Source: Jonesia quinghaiensis DSM 15701
GTDB taxonomy: Bacteria > Actinomycetota > Actinomycetes > Actinomycetales > Cellulomonadaceae
Assembly: GCF_000423205.1 (NCBI RefSeq)
Contig: NZ_KE383990.1
Coordinates: 125,230 to 189,229, forward strand
Direction: 5' to 3'
DNA length: 64,000 bases
The notes under the pieces are model-generated. The model was not told the DNA's origin and searched no databases. It saw nothing but the letters and a program-made list of their open reading frames with translations. Each line of letters begins with the position of its first letter. Position 1 is the stretch's first letter. Positions 48,804 to 56,441 of the stretch are shown here, one piece after another. The translations under genes were made by a program, and so were the position numbers.

Positions 48804-50186
48804 ATGTCTTATGGTCTTGAACAAGCAGTCGAAAAGATGCGTTCCGCTGGGGTCCACGACACCGCGATCGCAGTGTTCACCCGTCTCTATGCCCTAGTAG
48901 AGAGCAACGAAGACGGCTACATCCACGAGTCGGAGGTTACTCCGCTCGTGGATGTTCCATCATTAGGGGATCTTCCCAAAGCTTCTGATGGCAGCGCGCT
49001 AGGGCGTACGGCACTCGTGCGACTCAACGGGGGATTAGGCACCTCCATGGGGATGACCCAAGCCAAGTCGCTGTTGCCAGTTCGCGGGGACAAGACATTC
49101 CTGGACACCATCGTGAACCAGGTTCTTGATGCCCGAACACGCTATGGCATCGAGCTCCCGCTGATTTTCATGAACTCATTCCGCACCGAAGAAGACACAC
49201 TCCGTGCGCTGGCTGCCTACCCTGAACTAGCGGTGCCAGGTTTCCCACTGTCAATGCTGCAGAATCAAGAACCAAAACTCCGCGCAGATGACCTCACTCC
49301 AGTGCAATGGCCGCAAGATCCTTCACTTGAATGGTGCCCACCAGGCCACGGCGATGTGTACACAGTGCTCCAAACATCGGGGGTACTTGATGCACTTGAA
49401 GCGCACGGCATCGAATACATCAACATCGCCAACGCAGATAACCTTGGCGCTTACCCAAGCGCTGACGTTGCACAATGGTTTGCACAGTCCGATGCCCCAT
49501 TTGCCGTTGAGGTAGCTGAACGTACTCCGGCAGACCGCAAAGGTGGACACGTTGTTGTCCGCGATGGTCAATTAGTTCTGCGTGAGACAGCACAAACTGC
49601 GCCGCAGGACGTCGAGGCGGCCGCTGATATTTCGCGACACCGCTATTTCAACACCAACACCCTATGGCTACGGGTCTCAGCCCTCCGTGAAGCACTAGGT
49701 GCAACTCAGGGTGTTCTTGAGCTTCCGCTGATCAAAAACCTCAAAACTGTTGACCCTACCGACTCAACCTCACCTGAGGTAATCCAGATTGAGGTTGCGA
49801 TGGGCGCTGCTGTCCAAGTGTTCCCTGGCGCAACAGCACTACACGTAGACCGCAGCCGCTTCTTGCCTGTGAAAACAACTGACGATCTTCTCCTTGTGCG
49901 ATCAGATGTTTACGAACTCGATGAGATGTTCCGGCTCCGGGCTCGTGGTCCCGAACCATTGATCACCCTGGACCCACAGCACTACAAGTTTGTGGGGGAC
50001 TTCGAAGCTGCGTTTAGTGAGGGAGTTCCGAGCCTCAACGGTGCAACGTCATTGACCGTTTCCGGGCCACATTCCTTCGGTGCGAACGTTCGTGTAGAAG
50101 GGGAAGGGCGCCTGACGAACGATGGCGACGCCATCACAGTGCCTGACGGTGCTGTCATCGACAGTGACGGGTTCCACACCGTGTGA
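48804..50186 (+). CDS. UTP-glucose-1-phosphate uridylyltransferase (UDPGP type)
   Basis: A 460-aa nucleotidyltransferase making UDP-glucose. It belongs to the eukaryote-like UDPGP family rather than bacterial GalU: VRLNGGLGTSMGMTQAKSLLPV is the nucleotide loop, then FMNSFRTEEDTL, WCPPGHGDVY and NADNLGA. The C-terminal left-handed beta-helix is visible. ATG 48804 is chosen; GTG 48798 is alternative. UDP-glucose feeds cell-wall and sugar metabolism. Confidence 0.88.
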   Translation: MSYGLEQAVEKMRSAGVHDTAIAVFTRLYALVESNEDGYIHESEVTPLVDVPSLGDLPKASDGSALGRTALVRLNGGLGTSMGMTQAKSLLPVRGDKTFLDTIVNQVLDARTRYGIELPLIFMNSFRTEEDTLRALAAYPELAVPGFPLSMLQNQEPKLRADDLTPVQWPQDPSLEWCPPGHGDVYTVLQTSGVLDALEAHGIEYINIANADNLGAYPSADVAQWFAQSDAPFAVEVAERTPADRKGGHVVVRDGQLVLRETAQTAPQDVEAAADISRHRYFNTNTLWLRVSALREALGATQGVLELPLIKNLKTVDPTDSTSPEVIQIEVAMGAAVQVFPGATALHVDRSRFLPVKTTDDLLLVRSDVYELDEMFRLRARGPEPLITLDPQHYKFVGDFEAAFSEGVPSLNGATSLTVSGPHSFGANVRVEGEGRLTNDGDAITVPDGAVIDSDGFHTV

Positions 50187-50209
50187 CCTGCCCTGAGATT
50201 CATCTCGTT

Positions 50210-50290
50210 TTCACATTCGCTGCCCTTCTGGGGTACGATTCAATGGTTGCAAATCAGCAGGTACCCCTTTGATGGGGACGCTGACTTGCA
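50210..50290 (+). promoter_or_regulatory. tRNA-Pro promoter and hairpin leader
   Basis: TTCACA (50210-50215) and TACGAT (50234-50239) with an 18-bp spacer form a plausible sigma-70-type promoter. The leader that follows folds into a hairpin: TGCAAATCAGC (50248-50258) with GCTGACTTGCA (50280-50290), one A/C mismatch, plus CCCC/GGGG inside. The stem ends one base before the tRNA 5' end. Confidence 0.55.
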
Positions 50291-50291
50291 T

Positions 50292-50365
50292 CGGGCTATG
50301 GCGCAGCTTGGTAGCGCGTCCGTCTGGGGGGCGGAAGGTCGTGGGTTCAAATCCCGCTAGCCCGA
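50292..50365 (+). tRNA. tRNA-Pro (GGG anticodon)
   Basis: A 74-nt cloverleaf without the encoded CCA. Acceptor CGGGCTA/TAGCCCG, D stem GCGC/GCGC, anticodon stem TCCGT/GCGGA with loop CTGGGGG giving anticodon GGG, and T stem GTGGG/CCCGC around TTCAAAT. The discriminator base is A. It reads CCC and, by wobble, CCU. Confidence 0.96.
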
Positions 50366-50373
50366 CAATGAAA

Positions 50374-50399
50374 GGTCCACCTTCGGGTGGGCCTTTTTT
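50374..50399 (+). terminator. Intrinsic terminator of tRNA-Pro
   Basis: GGTCCACC (50374-50381), TTCG tetraloop, GGTGGGCC (50386-50393), then six T (50394-50399). A textbook rho-independent terminator 8 bp after the tRNA. Confidence 0.95.
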
Positions 50400-50483
50400 G
50401 TGTTGTCGGCGTGGCTCATCCGACGCTATGGAACACCAGCATTACACTCAGTATGTTCCGTCAACTACAACTCAAGGAGTGCC

Positions 50484-51110
50484 ATGCGAGTTCTCGACGC
50501 TGAAGGGCTCGGTCGTCTTGTCAGAGCGCGGCGCATCGAACTAGGCATGAGCCAAACTGAGTTGTCGGCGAAAATTGGGTCGACCCGCCAGTGGCTATCC
50601 CGCTTTGAGCAAGCATCGAACGATGTGTCGTTAGCTCACGCACTAGCCGTTCTTTCCGCGCTCAACCTCGAACTTCATGTGCCGTTATCGAGCGAAAAGT
50701 CCCTCGCAACCGACCGGGACCGGCGTTCCCAACCTCCCACGAGCGCAACAGGCACAGTACCGGCGCCCTCACCAGAAACAAAAACAAACCGTTTTGCTCG
50801 CCTGCGGGAACGCGACGCGTTAGAAAGCGTGTCCGGTTCATCGGTGATGACATCACAAATACCAGTGATTTCTCCAACTGGGGCCGTGGCGTCTGCAGGG
50901 ACATCTACTCCAGGCGATCACCGAGCGGCGGAAACCACAGATACACGTGGTGGCAACCGTGGGCGCCCCCAAGATCTATGGGATCGGTCGACACTTCCAC
51001 GCCGAGTCAGCACAAAACCCGGCCTCCGATCACAATGGAAGCCGGGTCAATCAGTGGATGAAGAAATAGCGAGAATCAGGCAGTCTGGATTATTCCAGCA
51101 GGATCGCTAG
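50484..51110 (+). CDS. HipB-like HTH protein with long disordered tail
   Basis: A 208-aa protein. Residues about 6-65 form an XRE/HipB helix-turn-helix (LGRLVRARRIELGMSQTELSAKIG, RQWLSRFEQ, HALAVLSALNLELHV) close to HipB antitoxins. Residues 70-208 are Ser/Thr/Pro-rich and low in hydrophobics, with two basic patches and a C-terminal helix (VDEEIARIRQSGLF). ATG 50484 has AAGGAG 8 nt upstream; the frame extends to 50400 without support. No HipA kinase gene follows, so it may be an orphan regulator. Confidence 0.8.
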   Translation: MRVLDAEGLGRLVRARRIELGMSQTELSAKIGSTRQWLSRFEQASNDVSLAHALAVLSALNLELHVPLSSEKSLATDRDRRSQPPTSATGTVPAPSPETKTNRFARLRERDALESVSGSSVMTSQIPVISPTGAVASAGTSTPGDHRAAETTDTRGGNRGRPQDLWDRSTLPRRVSTKPGLRSQWKPGQSVDEEIARIRQSGLFQQDR

Positions 51111-51217
51111 CGCAAAATATAGGGTTGGCGGATCTCATAACGGTACGCTTCACGCCGACGAGCTCTATCCGCCCACCAGCGCCGAGTCGTCTCGTCGCGC
51201 TTCAACCATCTGGCCAT
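51107..51217 (-). CDS. Possible Arg/Trp-rich micro-ORF (36 aa)
   Basis: An open frame of 36 codons with ATG at 51217 and a GCAGGTG element about 5 nt before it. The protein begins MARWLKRDETTRRWWADRA and is about one-third Arg/Lys with three Trp and three Tyr. It overlaps the end of the HTH gene by 4 bases, convergently. Nothing is recognised; expression is unproven. The remaining gap (51218-51417) shows no gene, promoter or strong repeat. Confidence 0.3.
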   Translation of the reverse strand: MARWLKRDETTRRWWADRARRREAYRYEIRQPYILR

Positions 51218-51417
51218 GTGCGTCACCTGCTTTCTACTCTGAGTAATCGTGTCACTCATCCGCTGCAGGGTGCTCGCCTTGAACACCCTTGTCCACGGCT
51301 GGTTTCGTTCTCGGGGTGTGAGAACAATACATTAATTGTGACAGCGAACACGTCGAAGGCTCTGGGATAAACGTCCCGCTATCAGGTATTTCACCCGTAC
51401 TCGTTGGTGAATGCTGC

Positions 51418-52071
51418 TTAAGGTTCTATACCCTGAGCCCGCAACAACGACGCGAAATCTGGACTAGAGAAATCTCCACCTTCTCCCGCCTTAGTCGTGG
51501 GGGTGGTGCGTGACGATTCACCGCTACCGTTTCCCCCGCTTTCCAGCATAGAACCAGCCAGCTCCCTTGTAGCTCGGCCAATTCGTGCAGTTAATGCTGC
51601 AGCGCTACGAGGGTCTCCCCAATCATTTGTTGCCGCGTAGATGCCTGTCGCAACCACCGCGGCCTTGGCGTAGGTGAAAATTGGACGAACCGCGTAATCT
51701 AGCGCTAGTTGATGCCGTTCGGTGCCGCCAGTTGCGGCCAAAAGTACGGGTTTACCTTCAAGCCACTGCGGATCGATCGTGTCAAGGAAACTCTTTGCCA
51801 GACCAGCAATGGATTGGGAGTACACAGGTGTAACAAAAACCAAGGCATCTGCTGAACGAATTTTTTCGTGCACCTCAGCCAGTGCGCTTGGCGCAAACCC
51901 AGTGAGTAGATGATCGACCACAGCGTGAGCGCTGTCGCGTAGCTCATGGATTTCATAGTGGACTGCCTCGGTTTCTCCGAGGGAGGCGACATTTTCCGCT
52001 ATACGTTCCGCCAGGAGTCGCGTTGATGATGGTGTTGAAAGACCACCTGATAGCAAAAGCACATGTGTCAT
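51418..52071 (-). CDS. NAD(P)H-dependent FMN reductase (CE1759-type)
   Basis: A 217-aa flavodoxin-like reductase supplying reduced FMN. The N-terminal VLLLSGGLSTPSSTRLLAE binds FMN phosphate; FVTPVYSQSIAGLAKSFLDTID and LLAATGGTERHQLALDYAVRP are family motifs. The last 40 residues are Gly/Ser-rich. It lies 4 bp after the luciferase-like gene, so both are cotranscribed. The pairing resembles the CE1758/CE1759 pair of corynebacteria. A longer frame to 52245 overlaps the neighbour and is rejected. Confidence 0.85.
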   Translation of the reverse strand: MTHVLLLSGGLSTPSSTRLLAERIAENVASLGETEAVHYEIHELRDSAHAVVDHLLTGFAPSALAEVHEKIRSADALVFVTPVYSQSIAGLAKSFLDTIDPQWLEGKPVLLAATGGTERHQLALDYAVRPIFTYAKAAVVATGIYAATNDWGDPRSAAALTARIGRATRELAGSMLESGGNGSGESSRTTPTTKAGEGGDFSSPDFASLLRAQGIEP

Positions 52072-52075
52072 GGAG

Positions 52076-53206
52076 TTAAACCCTTCCCGTAACAGCATCT
52101 CCGGCGGCGTAAACAGTTGCATCTCGCGCCCCGCCAGCTGCGCGAGTTCGGGCGTCATGTGTTGGTGCATCAGGTACGTCAGCAGGGCGGCCGACAGCCA
52201 TTTCGCGCCGGAGCACAGGAACAACCTCACTGCCGAGAATCTCAATTTGGTCGAGTACTGTTCCTAGCGGAAGGCCTGCGTGATCGATGAGGAACAGTTG
52301 GCGTTGGTAGTCGCCCACATGGTCACGCATCGCCGCGTAGCGGTCGATCACCTGTTGCGGGCTCCCAACAGTTAACGGCGTTTGGGCAGAAAAGTCTTCC
52401 AAGGAAGGGCCATGTCCATATACCGGTGCGTTATCGAAATACGGGCGGAACTGCCGCACGGCTTCTTGAGAGTTCTTGTGCATGAACACTTGACCGCCTA
52501 GACCAACAATTGCTTGGTGTGCTGCGCCATGGCCGTAGTGTTCGAAACGCTGACGATACAACTGGACCATCTGTTTTGTGTGAGACATTGGCCAAAAGAT
52601 GTTGTTGTGGAAGAAACCATCACCATAGTAGGCGGCTTGCTCCGCGATTTCTGGAGTGCGGATCGAGCCATGCCACACGAAGGGAGAGACCCCATCAAGT
52701 GGGCGTGGTGTTGCCGTGAATCCTTGAAGCGGGGTGCGGAACTGCCCTTCCCAGTTCACCACATCGTTATCCCACAGTTTGCGCAACAGTGCGTAATTCT
52801 CAATCGCTAGTTCCACACCTTTACGATTGTCCTGACCGAACCAGGGATAAACAGGTCCAGTATTTCCGCGCCCCATCATGAGGTCGACTCGGCCGTCTAC
52901 GAGATGTTGGAGAGTTGCGTAGTCTTCCGCGATTTTCACTGGGTCGTTTGTTGTGATGAGTGTTGTTGCTGTTGAGAGCAGGATGTTTTTCGTCTGTGCG
53001 CCGATATAGGCCAGAGTCGTGGTGGGGGAGGAGGGTACGAATGGCGGGTTGTGGTGCTCGCCAGTCGCGAAAACATCGAGGCCTACCTCTTCGGCTTTTT
53101 GTGCGATTGCCACTGTTGCCTTGATGCGTTCGTGTTCTGTGGGGGCTGAGCCATTTGTTGGGTCGGCGGTGATGTCACCAACGGTGAAAATTCCAAAGTG
53201 CATCAT
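52076..53206 (-). CDS. Luciferase-like FMN-dependent monooxygenase (CE1758-type)
   Basis: A 376-aa TIM-barrel enzyme of the bacterial luciferase family. Motifs: FATGEHHNPPFVPSSPTT near residue 46, TATTLITTNDPVKIAEDYATLQHLVDGRVDLMMGRGN, and FVWHGSIRTPE. The C-terminal 40 residues are Ala/Arg-rich and unlike the family. It uses FMNH2 and oxygen; substrate unknown. AGGAGG precedes ATG 53206. It operates with the adjacent FMN reductase. Confidence 0.88.
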   Translation of the reverse strand: MMHFGIFTVGDITADPTNGSAPTEHERIKATVAIAQKAEEVGLDVFATGEHHNPPFVPSSPTTTLAYIGAQTKNILLSTATTLITTNDPVKIAEDYATLQHLVDGRVDLMMGRGNTGPVYPWFGQDNRKGVELAIENYALLRKLWDNDVVNWEGQFRTPLQGFTATPRPLDGVSPFVWHGSIRTPEIAEQAAYYGDGFFHNNIFWPMSHTKQMVQLYRQRFEHYGHGAAHQAIVGLGGQVFMHKNSQEAVRQFRPYFDNAPVYGHGPSLEDFSAQTPLTVGSPQQVIDRYAAMRDHVGDYQRQLFLIDHAGLPLGTVLDQIEILGSEVVPVLRREMAVGRPADVPDAPTHDARTRAAGGARDATVYAAGDAVTGRV

Positions 53207-53309
53207 GGGTCCTCCTGAAAGTATGTGCTGTCACTCAGAGTAACGATTGAAGGTTCAACTATATTCCGTTCTGCACTCTCACACCACCGTTGCACGGTAA
53301 AGTCACACC

Positions 53310-53645
53310 ATGGCTTCGTTTCGACTCATCCTGACCGTCGGCGTGATCCGCGCTCCTATTCCTGCCCCTGACGTGCTACCCACCGTGGCAAATCTTGTAG
53401 GAACTTACGCCACGGTTGAACACCGAGATGTTGCCATATCGCGGGGAAAGCCGCAGATGATTATTCGATTCACCGCTGACGATGCCGAGCAAGCGCGCCG
53501 CGTCGCACGATCAGTTGCACCTGAGCTTGAGGAACTTGTTGAAGTCAGCGACTTGGCTCTCGTTGCCCTGCATCGTGGACGCCCGGTGCCATTGCCGCTC
53601 ACCGGGTTGCGTACCAACAATGGTGACGGAATGTCAGAGGTATGA
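53310..53645 (+). CDS. Protein of unknown function, 111 aa
   Basis: A short soluble protein with alternating strand and helix (FRLILTVGVIRA, VANLVGTYATVEHRDVAI, DAEQARRVARSVAPELEE, LALVALHRGRPVPLPL), compatible with a small ferredoxin-like alpha+beta fold. I do not recognise a family. The ATG lacks a ribosome site. Its stop is 3 bp from the recombinase start, so the two are probably cotranscribed. Confidence 0.6.
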   Translation: MASFRLILTVGVIRAPIPAPDVLPTVANLVGTYATVEHRDVAISRGKPQMIIRFTADDAEQARRVARSVAPELEELVEVSDLALVALHRGRPVPLPLTGLRTNNGDGMSEV

Positions 53646-53648
53646 TGC

Positions 53649-54662
53649 ATGGTTAACCCCATGGAATCGCACCTGACCAGCACACATACCGGCCCACTTG
53701 CTTTTCCGAGTGAACACGACGTTCTTCGACTTGTTGACCACTCGCGCTCTGACAACACACACCGCACTTACGATGTTGGTGTGCGATCGTGGGCTCGGTT
53801 TGCCTCGACCTATTCCTACCAGGCATTCCCCGCTGACCCAGCTGAGGTGGCACTGTGGCTGTCCGCCCTGTTTGACGAAGGAAAATCAACCGCCACTGCC
53901 AAGACATACCTGCAATCTCTGCGCGATCACCATCGAGAGCGTGGTTCGTCGGCTCTGAACGACATTGAAGGTTTGCGGCGAGTGATGCAAGGAATTCAAC
54001 GACTCAATAGAGAACGAGATGCCCGCAAAGCACGGGCACTGTCGCCCACCGAACTGATGATGCTTGTTGGGCAAAGCAGGATGTCCGGCACATTGCGCGG
54101 CACACGTGACACAGCGTGGTGGTTACTCTGCACGTCATTAGGCTTGCGATATAGCGATGCGGCGATTTTAGAACGCCGCGATATCAGGTTCGTCGAGGAG
54201 AAAGGTGCAGTAGTCACACTGCGATTCTCTAAAACTGACCAGTTTGCGCGGGGGACAGATCTCGCCCTCGCACGAGCTCGTTTTGCACACGTCGATCCAG
54301 TCATGGCACTCACTGATCTGCTGAAGGCTTTGCCTGAGGACCCGCACACCCCAGTATTCCAAAGTGTTTTGAAATCCAACCGCTGGTCTGGTCGCTCTTT
54401 GACGAACACTGGACTTAATAAGGCGATCCGCCGCCTTGCGGATGACACTGGCATCAACGGAGAGCGCCTGACCGCTCACAGTGCACGAGTCACCTTCGCA
54501 ACAAACGCCTATGCCGCAGGTATTGATGAATCGGCTATAGCTATCACAGGACGATGGAAGTCTCTTAGTGTGCAACGTTCTTACCGTAGGGTAGATGACG
54601 AGTCATTATTTGATAAACGCTCAACAGCATCATACTGGTTAGAAGAGACGTTATCTCGCTAG
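53649..54662 (+). CDS. Tyrosine recombinase (integrase family)
   Basis: A 337-aa site-specific recombinase, unlike XerD at 42245. The N-terminal core-binding domain spans about 20-125. Catalytic residues: Arg167 (LGLRYSD), Lys195 (RFSKTD), His277 and Arg280 (HSARVTFAT), Trp303 (GRWKS) in the second His position, and nucleophile Tyr312 (SYRR). The set is intact, and Trp at the second His position is seen in Cre-like enzymes. ATG 53649 has AGAGG upstream. No phage, transposase or conjugation genes are near. A strong terminator and an AT-rich structured stretch follow. Confidence 0.88.
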   Translation: MVNPMESHLTSTHTGPLAFPSEHDVLRLVDHSRSDNTHRTYDVGVRSWARFASTYSYQAFPADPAEVALWLSALFDEGKSTATAKTYLQSLRDHHRERGSSALNDIEGLRRVMQGIQRLNRERDARKARALSPTELMMLVGQSRMSGTLRGTRDTAWWLLCTSLGLRYSDAAILERRDIRFVEEKGAVVTLRFSKTDQFARGTDLALARARFAHVDPVMALTDLLKALPEDPHTPVFQSVLKSNRWSGRSLTNTGLNKAIRRLADDTGINGERLTAHSARVTFATNAYAAGIDESAIAITGRWKSLSVQRSYRRVDDESLFDKRSTASYWLEETLSR

Positions 54663-54692
54663 CACAGATACCGATTCAACTACGTTTTCGTT

Positions 54693-54730
54693 AGAAGAGT
54701 GTTACCTACCATGTTAGGTAACACTCTTCT
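54693..54730 (+). terminator. Terminator after the recombinase
   Basis: A perfect 16-bp stem (54693-54708 with 54715-54730) with loop CCATGT lies 30 bp after the recombinase stop. It may instead or also be a recombination-site element, given the gene it follows. Confidence 0.75.
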
Positions 54731-55207
54731 TTGATGTTCTCTACCTTTTAATTCAGTAGAACATCGTAGTATCCGCGCACAACATAGATGCCTGTAACCA
54801 CTTATAAAACGTATACATCGTGAGCAGAGTAGTGACCTCAGATATCGTTTAACAGACATTAAAGACCTAACCCCATGTATCACCCGGGTTGAGCGTGATT
54901 CTGGTTGGTTGGAATAATCGAAGGTTATTCAAACCAATCAAACAGAGCGGTTACGCGGAGAAAATCTTATTGAAGGCTAAATGGGTCTAGATCTTAATGA
55001 TCTGTTAAATACTTTATGAGCGCACAGTTTAATATCCATGATAGGAGTGCATGAGTTACTACCAGAGTGAAATGGTATTAGAGACTCTTAGGCGCTACGT
55101 TTGAGAAACGTACTATTACCTGGAGTCTACAGATGCGTATCTAAAGATTTAACCTACATATTGCCACTAGGAGAACGCTCTAAGTGTCTAATGTGAAACG
55201 CGTAGAG
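54731..55207. other. AT-rich gene-free stretch with many inverted repeats
   Basis: About 480 bp, visibly richer in A/T than the rest of the window and without a usable reading frame. Inverted repeats: GATGTTCT/AGAACATC (54733-54765); 16-nt arms 54902-54917/54925-54940 with one mismatch and a wobble; AGATC/GATCT (54989-55003); AGACTC/GAGTCT (55082-55128) enclosing TACGTTT-GAG-AAACGTA (55096-55112); AGTTAT/ATAACT (55206-55220). It lies directly after the recombinase. Possibilities are a recombination site, a decayed element or a structured RNA. Confidence 0.6.
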
Positions 55208-55846
55208 TTATCGTATAACTTCTTCTAGGTACTCTGCGCTGATAGAACCTGAAAATGATTGGCTAAGCGCTTTGTCCATTAGATCCGATTCGGGAACAGC
55301 GAAGGAAAATTCGACTTCCGAACCGTAGATCACATCGTCAAGGTGTCCGCCATGCTGAGGAAGCCAGTCACGGAGAAAGTACTCAACTCTTCCTGCGTGG
55401 GCATGATCTGTTGAGATCCGTCCAGCAGAAAGCCAGCGGCGTTCAACCAGTGGAGCACCATCCAATACACCTGACGTTGCGGAGGAATACGCGCGGACGA
55501 GTCCGCCAGCTCCAAGGAGAGTTCCACCAAAATATCGAGAAACCACGACAACAACATCGGTTAAGTTCCGCGCTCTCAGAACTTCTAGCATGGGAATGCC
55601 TGCGGTGCCGGATGGTTCTCCATCATCAGAGGAGCGTTGCGATGGGGTTTCTTTGCCTACGCTAAGAGCAAGACAATGGTGGCGGGCATCCCAAAATTCG
55701 CTGCGGACTGCGGCAATGAATTGCTGCGCCTCATCAACTGTTGTGACATGAGCCGCGCTAGCAATGAAGCGAGATTTTTTGATGACCAGTTCTTCACGAT
55801 GGACGCCATCAATGGTGGAGGGCAGAGTCGGCTTGCTGCGTGTCAT
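55208..55846 (-). CDS. YigZ/IMPACT family protein
   Basis: A 212-aa protein with the UPF0029/IMPACT N-terminal domain: KKSRFIASAAHV, ARHHCLALSVG, DDGEPSGTAGIPMLEVL, VVSRYFGGTLLGAGGLVRAY. The C-terminal ferredoxin-like part is weaker. Human IMPACT modulates the translation stress response; the bacterial role is unclear. It overlaps the upstream membrane-protein gene by 38 bp and ends the minus-strand operon next to the AT-rich stretch. Confidence 0.9.
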   Translation of the reverse strand: MTRSKPTLPSTIDGVHREELVIKKSRFIASAAHVTTVDEAQQFIAAVRSEFWDARHHCLALSVGKETPSQRSSDDGEPSGTAGIPMLEVLRARNLTDVVVVVSRYFGGTLLGAGGLVRAYSSATSGVLDGAPLVERRWLSAGRISTDHAHAGRVEYFLRDWLPQHGGHLDDVIYGSEVEFSFAVPESDLMDKALSQSFSGSISAEYLEEVIR

Positions 55847-56441
55847 GGCTGCTCACCTCCTGTGAACGGTTCCACAACAACACTGCAACGAACCCCATGA
55901 TTCCCGCTGGGACAATCAGGCCCCCCATCACTGATCGTTCTGGGGAAGTAGTCGAGACGAGCCACACCACACTGACCAGCCCACACGTTGTGGCAATCGT
56001 TTTCCAACCGCGGAGATACACAGTCCGAATAGCGCTCATGTCCCATGGGTGGCGCGCACTCATGCCGACAAAGCCGCGGCTTGTGGCAGTTAACGCCACA
56101 AGGAGTACAACATTGCTGGCAGTTGTGAGGTTCACCAGTTCCTCGGAGCTTCCAATCAGGTTGGCGACAGTCAACAACCAAGTGAATATCACAGGGAGCA
56201 ATGGGGCGCGTAAATACCCCACCACTCCAATGAGTGCAGCGCTGATAACAAGTACGGTTCGCATGGTTGGAGTCATCCACCATGTTGCAATGGCGGTGGT
56301 TGCAATGATGATGACCCACAATGGTAAGTAGACCAGCGCACCAGCGATGTGTGGCCCACCTTCAATATGGGGCGTAATGTCGCGGCTGTTATGTCGTTGT
56401 GCGCGATGACTAGATAGATTGCGAAAAAGCACAGATGTCAT
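55809..56441 (-). CDS. Hypothetical membrane protein of the MoxR operon
   Basis: A 210-aa protein with about six hydrophobic segments (residues about 35-60, 63-80, 85-105, 110-125, 150-170, 172-190). The soluble N-terminal 30 residues are Arg/His-rich. No family is recognised. It overlaps DUF58 (4 bp) and yigZ (38 bp), so it is part of the same operon. Confidence 0.75.
   Translation of the reverse strand: MTSVLFRNLSSHRAQRHNSRDITPHIEGGPHIAGALVYLPLWVIIIATTAIATWWMTPTMRTVLVISAALIGVVGYLRAPLLPVIFTWLLTVANLIGSSEELVNLTTASNVVLLVALTATSRGFVGMSARHPWDMSAIRTVYLRGWKTIATTCGLVSVVWLVSTTSPERSVMGGLIVPAGIMGFVAVLLWNRSQEVSSHDTQQADSALHH

Noticed and set aside
50269-50544. 91-codon frame across the tRNA-Pro gene
   Set aside because: It overlaps the tRNA and its terminator, so it cannot be a real gene.
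51125-51370. 81-codon frame after the HipB-like gene, considered as a HipA remnant
   Set aside because: The translation has none of the HipA motifs and no ribosome site.
53649-55207. Prophage or integrative conjugative element
   Set aside because: Only a recombinase is present; there are no phage structural, replication or conjugation genes on either side and no obvious flanking direct repeat.
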